Counted from the first letter of the stretch, positions 1 to 8,696 are shown. The stretch is 64,000 nt of DNA from Companilactobacillus allii (GCF_001971585.1 NZ_CP019323.1:1416053-1480052); one strand, 5' to 3'. Numbers and translations are program-made. Notes: a model not told the origin generated them from the letters alone.

Positions 1-374
1 AAGCTACTTCAACAAAGAAGAAGTCAGCTGCAAAGAAGAAATCAACTAGCTTAACAGTTAAAGAGTCAAGTACAACAGGAACATATACAGTCACAAACTT
101 GCCAACTGATGGTGCTGATGTGACAGTTTCTGCTGACGGTGGACAAGCCTGGATTCAATTTGGTGAGGGTTCTGACACAACTTGGCAACAAGCTTTAAGC
201 TCTGGTGAGAAGAAGACAACTAAGATCACTAGTGACGTTACATCATTCTCAATTCAAACGGGTAATATTACTAATACCAAAGTAAGTATTGGTGGTAAAT
301 CTGTTGACTTGAGTAGTGTTAGTTCTGGTAGTTCAATTGTGCAAACTTTGACATTTAATGTTGAAAATGATTAA
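1..374 (+). CDS. rodZ: RodZ-like cell-shape protein, C-terminal part (partial)
   Basis: The reading frame is open from base 3 (codon phase 3) to the stop at 372-374, so the gene begins upstream of the window. The visible part starts with a Lys/Ser-rich linker followed by a beta-rich domain with a DGGQAWIQF-like strand, which resembles the periplasmic DUF4115 domain at the C-terminus of RodZ/YmfM proteins. In that family an N-terminal cytoplasmic HTH domain and one membrane helix precede this part; neither is visible here. Position directly before pgsA-cinA-recA-rny matches the usual ymfM-pgsA order in Bacillales and Lactobacillales. RodZ helps organise MreB and lateral wall synthesis. The TTG at 99 is an internal codon, not a start. 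Assignment rests on context plus domain flavour. Confidence 0.72.
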   Translation, partial: ATSTKKKSAAKKKSTSLTVKESSTTGTYTVTNLPTDGADVTVSADGGQAWIQFGEGSDTTWQQALSSGEKKTTKITSDVTSFSIQTGNITNTKVSIGGKSVDLSSVSSGSSIVQTLTFNVEND

Positions 375-381
375 AAATAAA

Positions 382-448
382 GAGGCTTAAACACTTTGTC
401 CTAGCCTGAAATATATGAGGCTAGGACAAAGTCCGGCCTCATTTTATT
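382..448 (+). terminator. Long hairpin between rodZ and pgsA
   Basis: Bases 393-407 (ACTTTGTCCTAGCCT) and 418-432 are perfect 15-bp reverse complements, closed further out by GAGGC (382-386) and GCCTC (436-440), and followed by a T-rich stretch at 442-450. It looks like an intrinsic terminator for rodZ, although pgsA follows only 27 nt after the T-rich stretch without an obvious promoter of its own, so partial readthrough is likely. Confidence 0.65.
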
Positions 449-474
449 TTGCTAAAAAACGGAGGAAATTAAAA

Positions 475-1059
475 ATGGTTTGGAATTTACCAAATAAACT
501 TACTATGTTACGTATCATCTTGATCCCTATATTCATAATTCTATTGGCGTTTAGCTGGGGAGGATTAGGTGATATCTATGTTGCCAATGACTTGATACCA
601 GTTAACCATGTACTCGCAACGGCGGTATTTATTATTGCCTCGTTAACAGATTTGGCTGATGGCAAAATTGCTCGTGCCAATCATCTTGTTACTAATTTTG
701 GTAAATTTGCTGATACTTTAGCAGATAAGATGCTTGTTATGACTGCCTTTATCTTTCTTGTAGAATTAAAAATGGCACCAGCTTGGGTAGTTGCAATTAT
801 CGTGTGTCGTGAATTAGCAGTTACAGGTCTTAGAATGATTGTTCTAGAAGAAGGCGGCAAAGTAATGGCTGCTCAAATGCCGGGTAAGATCAAGACAACG
901 ACTCAAATGTTGGCAATTATATTTTTACTTATGCACAATATCTTCTTCTCAGCTATTAATTTCCCAATAGGTCAAATATTGTTGTATATTTGTTTATTCT
1001 TCACTATATATTCAGGTGCTGATTATTTTATTCAATCAAGAGACATATTTAAAAAATAA
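475..1059 (+). CDS. pgsA: CDP-diacylglycerol--glycerol-3-phosphate 3-phosphatidyltransferase
   Basis: PgsA makes phosphatidylglycerophosphate from CDP-diacylglycerol and glycerol 3-phosphate, the committed step to phosphatidylglycerol and cardiolipin in the membrane. The 194-residue protein carries the CDP-alcohol phosphotransferase signature: D59, D62-G63, A66-R67, G76, D80 and D84 in the stretch DLADGKIARANHLVTNFG and just after. Hydrophobic segments at about 10-28, 45-60, 105-125, 145-160 and 165-185 suggest five or six membrane helices. I place the start at ATG 475 because a strong GGAGGA lies at 461-466; an in-frame codon at 415 would sit inside the upstream hairpin. Next gene is the CinA-like protein 23 nt downstream, probably co-transcribed. 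Confidence 0.93.
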   Translation: MVWNLPNKLTMLRIILIPIFIILLAFSWGGLGDIYVANDLIPVNHVLATAVFIIASLTDLADGKIARANHLVTNFGKFADTLADKMLVMTAFIFLVELKMAPAWVVAIIVCRELAVTGLRMIVLEEGGKVMAAQMPGKIKTTTQMLAIIFLLMHNIFFSAINFPIGQILLYICLFFTIYSGADYFIQSRDIFKK

Positions 1060-1082
1060 AACGTAATTTAGAAGTGAGAACA

Positions 1083-1637
1083 ATGAAAAAAGAAAAAGCT
1101 TTTGCTCAATATCGTGAAATGATTGAAGCTGCCGACTTTGAATCAGGTATTCCAGAAGAATTCAAATCAATACCTAAGGATACAGTGGAACAGCTTAAGA
1201 AACTTAATATGACTATTTCTGCCGCTGAAAGTTTAACTGCAGGATTATTTCAATCCTCAATTGCAGATATACCGGGTGCCTCGCAAGTTATGGAGGGTGG
1301 ATTTGTAACATATTCTGATGAAGCCAAGGCCAATTTGCTTCACATTAGTTCAGATATTATCAAGAAATATACAGTAGTTAGTCCTACAGTTGCTCAAGTT
1401 ATGTCTGAGTCGACTGCTAAGATAAATAGTGCTGATATTGGTGTTGGTCTGACTGGAGTTGCTGGACCTGATCCACTTGAAGGAAGCCCAGTGGGTACAG
1501 TCTTTATCGGTGTTTATGATAGAAAGATTGATTCATGCATAGTTAGAGAATTTCACTTTGAAGGTTCAAGACGTGCCGTTCGTTTAAAGTCAGTTATTAT
1601 AGCTTTTGTTCTCGTACAAAAACTCATTCAGGAGTAA
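1083..1637 (+). CDS. cinA: CinA/PncC-type nicotinamide-nucleotide amidase, C-terminal domain only
   Basis: The protein (184 residues) aligns with the C-terminal CinA domain: the ISAAESLTAGLFQSSIADIPGAS and VGLTGVAGPDP regions (residues about 42-65 and 120-131) match the PncC amidase, which converts NMN to nicotinate mononucleotide and ammonia in pyridine nucleotide salvage. Full-length CinA of Bacillales and most lactobacilli is about 410 residues with an N-terminal MoCF-like domain; that part is absent here, and an unrelated stretch of about 35 residues precedes the amidase domain. Start ATG 1083 is preferred over GTG 1074 because the GAAGTGAG ribosome site (1071-1078) overlaps the GTG. It lies between pgsA and recA, the normal cinA position, so the domain was probably lost in place. 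Confidence 0.85.
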   Translation: MKKEKAFAQYREMIEAADFESGIPEEFKSIPKDTVEQLKKLNMTISAAESLTAGLFQSSIADIPGASQVMEGGFVTYSDEAKANLLHISSDIIKKYTVVSPTVAQVMSESTAKINSADIGVGLTGVAGPDPLEGSPVGTVFIGVYDRKIDSCIVREFHFEGSRRAVRLKSVIIAFVLVQKLIQE

Positions 1638-1648
1638 TTATCTTTAAA

Positions 1649-1699
1649 CAAACATTTGTTCGCTTTTTTCTTGCTTTTTTGAATGATAACTAATAAGAT
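1649..1699 (+). promoter_or_regulatory. recA promoter with LexA (SOS) box
   Basis: CAAACATTTGTTCG at 1649-1662 matches the Gram-positive LexA/DinR box CGAACRNRYGTTYG at 12 of 14 positions. It is directly followed by a likely -35 TTGCTT (1671-1676) and -10 TAAGAT (1694-1699) with 17-bp spacing. LexA bound here would block recA transcription until DNA damage. Confidence 0.82.
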
Positions 1700-1731
1700 A
1701 CTAATGATGAATGCATTAGGAGGAAACTAAT

Positions 1732-2910
1732 TTGGCTAAAGAAGAGAAAAAAAGAATAGAAGATGAAGACGCACGTAAACAAGCACTAGACAAGGCTTTG
1801 AAATCAATTGAAAAAGACTTTGGTAAGGGTGCTATTATGCGCATGGGTGATGATGTTGACACTCGAATATCTACAATTTCATCTGGTTCTTTAGCATTAG
1901 ACAATGCTCTTGGCGTGGGTGGATTTCCACGTGGTAGAATTGTTGAAATTTATGGACCTGAAAGTTCTGGTAAGACTACTGTAGCGTTACACGCTGTTGC
2001 AGCAGTTCAAAAAGAGGGCGGAACAGCAGCATATATTGATGCTGAAAATGCCATGGATCCAGCATATGCAACTGCTCTAGGCGTTGATATTGATAATTTA
2101 CTACTTTCTCAACCTGACACAGGTGAACAAGGATTGGAAATTGCCGATGCCTTGGTTTCTAGTGGTGCGGTTGATATTGTTGTTGTCGATTCAGTTGCAG
2201 CTCTAGTACCACGTGCTGAAATTGAAGGTGACATGGGGGATGCCCATGTTGGTTTACAAGCACGTTTGATGTCACAAGCATTGCGTAAGTTATCAGGAAC
2301 AATAAATAAAACTAAGACAATCGCTTTGTTTATTAACCAAATTCGTGAAAAAGTTGGTATCATGTTTGGTAATCCTGAAACAACACCCGGTGGTCGTGCA
2401 TTGAAGTTTTATGCGACTGTACGTCTTGAAGTACGCCGTTCTGAGCAGATTAAAGATGGATCAGATGTAATTGGTAACAAGGTTAAAATCAAGGTCGTTA
2501 AGAACAAGGTTGCGCCACCATTTAAAGTTGCACTTGTTGATATCATGTATGGACATGGTATTTCACAGACTGGTGAATTGGTTGATATGGCCGTTGAAAA
2601 GGATATTGTTAATAAAGCCGGATCTTGGTACTCATATAAAGATGAGCGAATCGGTCAAGGTCGTGAGAATGCCAAGGCATTCTTGGCTGAGAATCCAGAA
2701 AAGATGGCTGAAATACGTAAACGAGTTCGAGACGCTTATGGTATGGATGGTAAACCTGCAGAAGACGAAGAGGATTCTAAGGACAAAAAAGATCCAAAAG
2801 ATAAAAAAGATTCTAATAAATCAAGTGATAAATCAAAAGATGAAAAGACTACCAAGACAGCTGATACAGTGTTGAACTTGGGAGCTTCTGAAGAAAAAGA
2901 GACCAAATAG
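1732..2910 (+). CDS. recA: Recombinase RecA
   Basis: RecA forms the ATP-dependent nucleoprotein filament for homologous recombination and is the co-protease for LexA. The 392-residue protein has the Walker A GPESSGKT (75-82), the LFINQIREK loop and the [17 protein letters not shown] region typical of RecA. The C-terminal 45 residues are a highly charged Lys/Asp/Glu tail, longer than in B. subtilis but common in lactobacilli. Translation starts at TTG 1732, with AGGAGG at 1718-1723. Expression is probably SOS-controlled through the LexA box at 1649. An intrinsic terminator overlaps the stop codon, so the gene is monocistronic. Confidence 0.98.
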   Translation: MAKEEKKRIEDEDARKQALDKALKSIEKDFGKGAIMRMGDDVDTRISTISSGSLALDNALGVGGFPRGRIVEIYGPESSGKTTVALHAVAAVQKEGGTAAYIDAENAMDPAYATALGVDIDNLLLSQPDTGEQGLEIADALVSSGAVDIVVVDSVAALVPRAEIEGDMGDAHVGLQARLMSQALRKLSGTINKTKTIALFINQIREKVGIMFGNPETTPGGRALKFYATVRLEVRRSEQIKDGSDVIGNKVKIKVVKNKVAPPFKVALVDIMYGHGISQTGELVDMAVEKDIVNKAGSWYSYKDERIGQGRENAKAFLAENPEKMAEIRKRVRDAYGMDGKPAEDEEDSKDKKDPKDKKDSNKSSDKSKDEKTTKTADTVLNLGASEEKETK

Positions 2911-2921
2911 GTCTCTTTTTT
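2898..2921 (+). terminator. recA terminator overlapping the stop codon
   Basis: AGAGACC (2898-2904) pairs with GGTCTCT (2910-2916), followed by T5. The left arm lies inside the last codons of recA and the loop contains part of the stop codon. Confidence 0.85.
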
Positions 2922-2934
2922 ACTTTTTGGTTGG

Positions 2935-2962
2935 TTGACAGGTGATATTTATTCTATAATAT
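2935..2962 (+). promoter_or_regulatory. Promoter of rny
   Basis: Consensus -35 TTGACA at 2935-2940. The -10 is TAATAT at 2957-2962 (16-bp spacing); an overlapping TATAAT at 2955-2960 would give only 14 bp. Confidence 0.65.
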
Positions 2963-3038
2963 AAACGTTGTATGTAAAAATTCTGTAATAATTGCTTTTA
3001 CAAACAAATACTTAAAGAAACGATTTGGAGGTGATGGC

Positions 3039-4604
3039 ATGTATCATGCTATCGTAACCTTCTCTTTCGCACTAATAACATTAATTGTGGGTATCTTCTT
3101 CGGATATGCATTCTGTAAGGATGCCTACGAAAAAAAACTTTCACAAGCTAAACAAACTGCTGAGGATATTGTTGTCGATGCTAAAAAGTCTGCAAAGTCT
3201 CTGAAAAAAGAGACTTTACTTGAAGCAAAAGACGAAATTCATAAGTATCGTGAAGGACAAGAAAACGAGTTGAAAGAACGTCGTCAAGATGTTCAGAAAC
3301 AAGAAAATCGTGCTCTTGAACGTCAAGATATTCTTGATAGAAAAGACCAATCGCTTGAAAAGCGTGAGGAAAATATCGAGAAGAATGAAAACAATATTAC
3401 AGCTAGGAAACGTAAACTTGATGATAAGGACAAACAATTGACCGCAACTCTTGAAGAACAAAAGGCGGAATTAACTAGAGTAAGTAATCTTACTAAAGAA
3501 CAAGGTAGAAAGATTATTCTAGGTGATTTAAATAAAGAGTTGACACATGAACGAGCTACGATGATTAATGATAGTAATGAGCAAGCAAGACAATATTCTG
3601 ATAAGGAAGCAAAAGCCCTTATCGTTGCTGCTATTCAACGTAGTGCGGCAGATACAGTTTCTGAATCTACCGTTACAACGGTCTCATTACCTAATGAAGA
3701 CATGAAGGGACGTATTATTGGTCGTGAAGGTAGAAATATCAGAACGATTGAGTCTCTAACAGGAATTGATTTGATTATTGATGATACTCCTGAAGCAGTT
3801 GCTCTAAGTGGATATGATCCAATTAGAAGAGAAATTGCTCGTATGGCTTTAGAGAAATTAATTGAGGATGGCCGTATCCATCCAGCTAGAATTGAGGAAA
3901 TGGTCGATAAAGCTAGAAAAGAAATGGATGATCACATTAGAGAGGTTGGAGAACAGACTATTTATAGTTTGGGAATCAGCTCAATAAATCCTGATCTTAT
4001 CAAGATTATCGGTCGTATGCAGTATCGTACAAGTTATGGTCAAAATGTTTTGAGTCATTCAATTGAGGTTGCTAAATTATCCGCCATAATGGCAGCCGAG
4101 TTGGGTGAAGATGTTATGCTGGCAAAACGAGCAGGGTTATTACACGATATAGGTAAAGCTATTGATCGTGAGGTTGACGGTTCACACGTAGAAATAGGTG
4201 TTGATATCGCAACTAAATATAAAGAACCAGAAGTAGTTGTTAATACAATTGCTTCGCATCATGGGGATGTAGAACCAACTTCTTTGATTGCAACCATTGT
4301 TGCTGCAGCTGATGCAATTTCAGCCGCTAGACCAGGGGCTAGATCAGAGTCTATGGAAAACTACATTCATCGACTTGAAAAACTGGAAGAAATTGCTAAT
4401 AAGCATGAGGGTGTTGATCATTGTTATGCTATTCAAGCAGGTCATGAAATTCGTGTTATGGTTAAACCTGAGCAGATTTCAGATGATCAAGCAGCAATTC
4501 TTTCTAGAGATATAAAGAATGAAATTGAAGAGAATCTTGAGTATCCAGGTCACATTAAGGTTACAGTGGTACGTGAGGTTAGAAAAGTTGAATTAGCCAA
4601 GTAG
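3039..4604 (+). CDS. rny: Ribonuclease Y
   Basis: RNase Y is the membrane-anchored endoribonuclease that starts bulk mRNA turnover in Firmicutes. The 521-residue protein shows the family layout: one N-terminal membrane helix (about 5-25), a long highly charged coiled coil (about 30-200), a KH RNA-binding domain ([15 protein letters not shown], about 225-239), and an HD metal-dependent domain with H369-D370 in [10 protein letters not shown] and the later SHHGD pair. Start ATG 3039 follows GGAGGTGATGGC; another ATG at 3034 is out of frame. It has its own promoter (2935) and terminator (4626). Confidence 0.97.
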   Translation: MYHAIVTFSFALITLIVGIFFGYAFCKDAYEKKLSQAKQTAEDIVVDAKKSAKSLKKETLLEAKDEIHKYREGQENELKERRQDVQKQENRALERQDILDRKDQSLEKREENIEKNENNITARKRKLDDKDKQLTATLEEQKAELTRVSNLTKEQGRKIILGDLNKELTHERATMINDSNEQARQYSDKEAKALIVAAIQRSAADTVSESTVTTVSLPNEDMKGRIIGREGRNIRTIESLTGIDLIIDDTPEAVALSGYDPIRREIARMALEKLIEDGRIHPARIEEMVDKARKEMDDHIREVGEQTIYSLGISSINPDLIKIIGRMQYRTSYGQNVLSHSIEVAKLSAIMAAELGEDVMLAKRAGLLHDIGKAIDREVDGSHVEIGVDIATKYKEPEVVVNTIASHHGDVEPTSLIATIVAAADAISAARPGARSESMENYIHRLEKLEEIANKHEGVDHCYAIQAGHEIRVMVKPEQISDDQAAILSRDIKNEIEENLEYPGHIKVTVVREVRKVELAK

Positions 4605-4625
4605 TATTGGCTAATCAAATAGGGG

Positions 4626-4657
4626 GACTGTACTCATATTGAGCGCGGTCTTTTTTT
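4626..4657 (+). terminator. rny terminator
   Basis: GACTG (4626-4630) and CTC pair with GAG and CGGTC (4646-4650), followed by seven T (4651-4657). The stem includes a G-U pair and a 2-nt internal loop. Confidence 0.7.
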
Positions 4658-4666
4658 AATTTAGTT

Positions 4667-4694
4667 TTGGTATTGTAACCAATTATTGTATAAT
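4667..4694 (+). promoter_or_regulatory. Promoter of tagO
   Basis: Likely -35 TTGGTA (4667-4672) and perfect -10 TATAAT (4689-4694) with 16-bp spacing, 41 nt upstream of the tagO start. Confidence 0.65.
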
Positions 4695-4735
4695 TGAAAT
4701 ATTATGAGAAAGTGAGTTTCGGGGGTAATCCGTGT

Positions 4736-5821
4736 ATGTTTAATGTAATAGTGTATCTGTTTTTGACAATGATATTGTCTGCCATAATAACTCCGTTTGT
4801 AATTAAACTTGCTTACATTTTGGGTGCCGTAGATAATCCAAATGCTCGTCGTGTAAATAAAAAGCCAATGCCTACTATGGGTGGGCTGGCTATTTTTATT
4901 GCCTTTACATTTTCGACCTTTGTATTGTTGCGAAATCAAATTCCTAGCCATGAACTATTCAGTGTCTTCTTGGCAGAATGTATTATTATTTTGACAGGAA
5001 TTATTGATGATATTAGAGAATTATCGCCAAAAGCAAAAATGGCCGGAATATTCGCTGCAGCACTGGTGATTTATTTCTTAGCCGGAATCAGAATGAATGA
5101 AGTCGTAATACCTATATTTGGAACCTTTCAACTTGGCTGGTGGAGTTTCCCAGTTACGATCATTTGGATATTAGCTATAACTAATGCAGTTAATTTGATT
5201 GATGGACTTGATGGCCTTGCAACAGGTGTTTCAATAATCGCCTTGTTCACCATGGGAGTTGTTGGATATTTCTTTTTGAATATAACTAATGTCTATGTAT
5301 CAATTTGGATTTTTGCTTTAGTGGCAGCCTTACTAGGATTCTTACCACATAACTTCCATCCGGCCAGTATCTTCTTAGGTGATACTGGGGCGTTGTTTAT
5401 AGGATTCATGATGGCAGTATTTTCATTAAAGGGTTTGAAGAATGTGACCTTTATTACCATGTTGATTCCAGTAATTATCATGGGAGTTCCAATAACAGAC
5501 ACTGTATATGCAATGTTGAGAAGATTCTTGAATAAGAAACCAATCACTCAAGCTGATAAACATCATTTACATCATAGATTAATGCAATTAGGATTATCAC
5601 ATAGACAAACCGTTCTGGTTATTTATGGATTGTCATTGATATTTGCATTCATCTCATTGCTTTACCCACTATCAAGTTTGTGGGGCAGTGTTCTTTTGAC
5701 AATTGGTGTATTACTTGGTTTGGAACTGTTCGTTGAATCCATAGGCCTTCTTGGCGATAACCGACAGCCATTGTTAAGAACGATTCAGAAGTTTGTTAAA
5801 CGATTAGAAAAGAAAGATTGA
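4736..5821 (+). CDS. tagO: Undecaprenyl-phosphate GlcNAc-1-phosphate transferase (TagO/WecA)
   Basis: This integral membrane enzyme transfers GlcNAc-1-phosphate from UDP-GlcNAc to undecaprenyl phosphate, the first step of wall teichoic acid and related envelope glycopolymers. The 361-residue protein has the MraY/WecA superfamily motifs: GIIDDI with D91-D92, NAVNLIDGLDGLATG (150-164), GDTGALFIGF, and the C-terminal KHHLHHRL histidine cluster. About ten hydrophobic segments are visible. ATG 4736 follows CGGGGGTAAT; an in-frame ATG at 4694 lies inside the -10 box and lacks a ribosome site. A structured repeat element begins about 9 nt after the stop. Confidence 0.93.
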   Translation: MFNVIVYLFLTMILSAIITPFVIKLAYILGAVDNPNARRVNKKPMPTMGGLAIFIAFTFSTFVLLRNQIPSHELFSVFLAECIIILTGIIDDIRELSPKAKMAGIFAAALVIYFLAGIRMNEVVIPIFGTFQLGWWSFPVTIIWILAITNAVNLIDGLDGLATGVSIIALFTMGVVGYFFLNITNVYVSIWIFALVAALLGFLPHNFHPASIFLGDTGALFIGFMMAVFSLKGLKNVTFITMLIPVIIMGVPITDTVYAMLRRFLNKKPITQADKHHLHHRLMQLGLSHRQTVLVIYGLSLIFAFISLLYPLSSLWGSVLLTIGVLLGLELFVESIGLLGDNRQPLLRTIQKFVKRLEKKD

Positions 5822-5827
5822 TTCACG

Positions 5828-5967
5828 AAGTTGTACAAAACACGTTCAGTTTTCGAATATGGTACAAAAAAGAAGCCGGTATTTACGCAAGTAAATGTCG
5901 ACTTCTTTTTGGTTGATGGAGAAAATTGTGTTTTGGCACGTGTTTTTATTACAAATTTGAGTGAGAG
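5828..5967 (+). repeat. Structured repeat element, copy R1
   Basis: Member of the six-copy family described in the findings. The inner hairpin runs about 5871-5908, with a GCAA tetraloop at 5887-5890 closed by TTTAC/GTAAA. The outer stem is the weakest of the family: CAAAACAC (5836-5843) pairs with GTGTTTTG (5928-5935), with degenerate extension. The conserved TTTTCGA (5850-5856), GGAGAAAATTGTG (5918-5930) and tail AATTTGAGT (5953-5961) are present. It lies between convergent tagO and yigZ and could stop transcription from both sides, since A and T runs flank the inner stem. Confidence 0.8.
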
Positions 5968-5971
5968 AGTT

Positions 5972-6601
5972 TTAAATAGACACTTGTTTATAAGTTTGCT
6001 CGATCTCATTAAATACTATTTGATTTTGAAATTGGTTAGTAATATCTTGAATTATTTCTTGATGCTTTGCCAGATCTAGATATACATTGCAAGTGACATC
6101 AGTAGAGAAGGTCTTATTTTCTAGAATGATCTGCTCATTTTTGGCATAGTTTTCAAACTTGTCGTATAGGTGATAAGGAATGGTCAATTCATATCCTTGC
6201 TGTAAACGATTTTCAACTAGGCCAATTTCTTTAATGGCATCGGATGTAGTGGATGAGTAGGCACGAATTAGTCCTCCAGCACCTAATTTTATGCCACCAA
6301 AATATCTAGTTACGACTGCAGTAACGTTTTTTAAGTCGTTTTGTTGTAAGACATTCAGGATTGGGGAACCCGCAGTCCCACTAGGTTCTCCATCATCTGA
6401 CATGCGTTCTATTTCAACGTTTTCAAGAACTATAAAGGCCGTGCAATTATGTGTAGCACCAGATTCTTGCTTTTGGATTTTTGAAATAAATTGTTTGGCT
6501 TCATCTTCAGAAAAAGTTTGAGCAATGTGTGCAATGAAACGAGACTTTTTTATATCTTTTTCAAACGCTCCTGTTTGAGCAATTGTTTTATAATTTTGCA
6601 A
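5972..6601 (-). CDS. YigZ/IMPACT family protein
   Basis: The 209-residue protein has the UPF0029/IMPACT N-terminal domain with its signature DDGEPSGTAGSPIL and VVTRYFGGIKLGAGGLIRAY, and a shorter C-terminal DUF1949-like alpha/beta domain. E. coli YigZ and B. subtilis YvyE belong here; the biochemical role in bacteria is not settled, and eukaryotic IMPACT modulates the Gcn2 stress kinase. The start is TTG at 6601-6599, with AAAGGA nearby on the minus strand. It is convergent with tagO and divergent from comFA with only 28 bases between them. In many lactobacilli a YigZ gene also sits beside comFA. Confidence 0.9.
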   Translation of the reverse strand: MQNYKTIAQTGAFEKDIKKSRFIAHIAQTFSEDEAKQFISKIQKQESGATHNCTAFIVLENVEIERMSDDGEPSGTAGSPILNVLQQNDLKNVTAVVTRYFGGIKLGAGGLIRAYSSTTSDAIKEIGLVENRLQQGYELTIPYHLYDKFENYAKNEQIILENKTFSTDVTCNVYLDLAKHQEIIQDITNQFQNQIVFNEIEQTYKQVSI

Positions 6602-6629
6602 ATTTGTTATTCCTTTCGTAATTTAATTT

Positions 6630-7925
6630 ATGAATAATTTAAATGAATATTTAGGTGGTCGTATTTTTAATACGACGGAATTGAATGATGAACAGATAGA
6701 ATTATTGCTTAGTATCGGTGGCAAAAAAATAAATGCTATAGAGAATAATGTTTGCCAGAGATGCTTAATGATGGTGAAAAATAATTCAAAACTTATTTAT
6801 TGTCGAAGTTGTATCAACCTCGGCAGAATCAGTGAGCGTGACCAATTGATAATTTCACCAGCAGAAGCACTATTTAGCGATAGGAGTCCATCTTTACAGT
6901 GGTCCGGTGAATTAACCATTATGCAGAAAAAAGCTTCTGAGGAGCTTATTATGGCATATAATACGGGAGTTAATCACTTAGTTTGGGCGGTTACTGGTGC
7001 CGGTAAGACTGAAATGACGTATCCATTGATCGAACGTATTATTTCTGATGGTAAACGTGTGGCTTTTTGTTCTCCTAGAGTTGATGTTTGTATTGAACTA
7101 TTCCCTAGAATTCAAGCAGCCTTCCCACAAGTTAGTATTGGATTATTCCATGGTAAAAGTGAAGAAACGTATTCATTGACACAAATAATGATCTCCACTG
7201 TGCATCAACTAATAAAATTTGATAAGGCTTTTGATGTGTTGATAATAGACGAAGTGGATTCATATCCATTAGCGGGGAATGAAATGCTTGAAAAGGCCAT
7301 TTATAAAGCAAAGAGACCAACAGGTAATTTAGTATTTTTGTCAGCAACACCGCCAAAAAGGTTGATAAAAGATGTTGAAAACAAAAAAATCACTATATCT
7401 AAATTGTATCAAAGATTCCATACTTATCCATTACCACAGCCTAAGTGCCACATGTTATTCAAATCTAGTGATTATTTTAGGATAAATCCAAGAATAAAAT
7501 TAAAAATAAAAAAATTGATAGAAAATAATGAACGGTTTATGTTATTTTTTCCAAAAATTCCAGCGATGTTAAAATTTTCTGAGAGTTTAAAAATCATTTT
7601 TCCTGAATTAAGTTTTGTGGACGTTAGTTCAAAGGACGAACAAAGATTGGATAAGGTTTCTCAATTTAGAAAAAAAGAAATTCAAGCTATTTTAACGACT
7701 ACTATCTTGGAACGTGGAGTAACTTTTAAGAATATTACCGTGATAGTGATCGATGCGGATGCTAAAGAATTTTCTAAAACTGCACTAATTCAAATAGCTG
7801 GTAGAGCCGGTCGTGCTAAGGAATCTTATGATGATGAGGTGCATTTCTATTATCAAAGTTACAATCGACAAGTTAAACAGGCTTGTTCTGAAATAAAATA
7901 TCTGAATCGACAGGCCAGCAAATGA
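6630..7925 (+). CDS. comFA: Late competence DNA helicase ComFA
   Basis: ComFA is the DEAD-box-like ATPase that drives single-stranded DNA import during transformation. The 431-residue protein has the zinc-binding cysteines C42, C45, C58 and C61, Walker A TGAGKT (122-127), the DEVD Walker B box (207-210), SAT motif (LSATPP) and the C-terminal helicase motif QIAGRAGR. The frame is intact. No clear ribosome site precedes ATG 6630, unlike most genes here, which fits low translation or special induction. It overlaps comFC by 4 nt (ATGA), so the two are translationally coupled. Regulation by a ComX/SigH-type sigma factor is likely from family knowledge but I cannot point to a secure box. Confidence 0.94.
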   Translation: MNNLNEYLGGRIFNTTELNDEQIELLLSIGGKKINAIENNVCQRCLMMVKNNSKLIYCRSCINLGRISERDQLIISPAEALFSDRSPSLQWSGELTIMQKKASEELIMAYNTGVNHLVWAVTGAGKTEMTYPLIERIISDGKRVAFCSPRVDVCIELFPRIQAAFPQVSIGLFHGKSEETYSLTQIMISTVHQLIKFDKAFDVLIIDEVDSYPLAGNEMLEKAIYKAKRPTGNLVFLSATPPKRLIKDVENKKITISKLYQRFHTYPLPQPKCHMLFKSSDYFRINPRIKLKIKKLIENNERFMLFFPKIPAMLKFSESLKIIFPELSFVDVSSKDEQRLDKVSQFRKKEIQAILTTTILERGVTFKNITVIVIDADAKEFSKTALIQIAGRAGRAKESYDDEVHFYYQSYNRQVKQACSEIKYLNRQASK

Positions 7926-8602
7926 GATGTCTAAATTGTGGTAATAAAAGCATAAACGAGTTGAATTTAAAAATTATTTTTGGGTTTGAAGATTTCGTTC
8001 CAGATAATCTATGTGAACTTTGCAGAAGTCAGCTAAATCCACTCAATTATGATGAAGGTTGTATAAGATGTTATAAGAAAAATGATAGTAATATTTGCGA
8101 AGATTGCTTGTTGTGGGATAAAAAATATAATATTATCAATTGTCATCAGGCTTTGTTTGAGTATAATCAATTCATACATAGTTATTTTAAAAACTATAAA
8201 TGGTATGGCGATATTTTATTAGCAGAGTTGTTTTCTAAAGATTTATACAATTGGTCTAAATCTAATAAATTTGATTTAATTACATATATTCCTGCAAGCA
8301 ACGGACATTTAGAGGCAAGAGGCTTTGATCCTGTATGGGAAATGTATCATAAGGTGTTTGACTTAACGTCAATGCTTGTAAAAATTGATGCAGATAAACC
8401 TCAAGCTCAAAAGAACCGCTATGAAAGACTTCAAACGCCGCAAACCTTTTATTTTCATCCTGATAGACTTGATATACCAAGCGATAGTAGTATTTTGATT
8501 CTTGACGATGTTTATACTACAGGCCGAACTTTAATGCACGCGAGACAGGCTCTTGAGATAGTTGGTTTCAATAATATTTGTACTTTTTCATTATCTAGGT
8601 AG
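7922..8602 (+). CDS. comFC: ComFC competence phosphoribosyltransferase-like protein
   Basis: ComFC works with ComFA in DNA uptake. The 226-residue protein has the N-terminal double zinc finger (C3-C6, C31-C34, C47-C50, plus a further CEDC pair) and a type I phosphoribosyltransferase fold ending in the PRPP-binding loop DDVYTTGRT (195-203). The sequence is intact. It overlaps comFA by 4 nt and its stop codon abuts the cre box of the next promoter, so no terminator separates it from hpf. Confidence 0.93.
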   Translation: MRCLNCGNKSINELNLKIIFGFEDFVPDNLCELCRSQLNPLNYDEGCIRCYKKNDSNICEDCLLWDKKYNIINCHQALFEYNQFIHSYFKNYKWYGDILLAELFSKDLYNWSKSNKFDLITYIPASNGHLEARGFDPVWEMYHKVFDLTSMLVKIDADKPQAQKNRYERLQTPQTFYFHPDRLDIPSDSSILILDDVYTTGRTLMHARQALEIVGFNNICTFSLSR

Positions 8603-8639
8603 TGAAACCGTTGTCACATTCGCGGAAGAATTATATAAT
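8603..8639 (+). promoter_or_regulatory. hpf promoter with CcpA (cre) box over the -35
   Basis: TGAAACCGTTGTCA (8603-8616) matches the cre consensus TGNAANCGNWWNCA with a single mismatch. Its last six bases are the -35 TTGTCA (8611-8616), followed by -10 TATAAT (8634-8639) at exactly 17 bp. The cre starts one base after the comFC stop codon. CcpA bound here should repress hpf on preferred sugars. Confidence 0.85.
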
Positions 8640-8696
8640 TAGAGAGAAGAGTAGATACACTCTTTAATTTCCTATCGTCGAAAAGGAGAGATTCTT

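Noticed and set aside
415-474. Longer N-terminus for pgsA starting at 415
   Set aside because: The region is the right arm of the rodZ-pgsA hairpin, and a strong GGAGGA directly precedes ATG 475, which gives a normal PgsA start.
2109-2875. Open frames inside recA on the other strand and frame (for example 2109-2363 and 2471-2875)
   Set aside because: They are shadows of recA with no family resemblance, no ribosome sites and atypical composition. The same holds for the many other short frames within long genes.
5831-6079. Small protein-coding gene within the R1 repeat (also 16507-16707 in R2 and 58278-58463 in R6)
   Set aside because: These frames run through stem-loop repeats, share the translated repeat and not a protein pattern, and lack ribosome sites. 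The RNA structure explains the sequence better.
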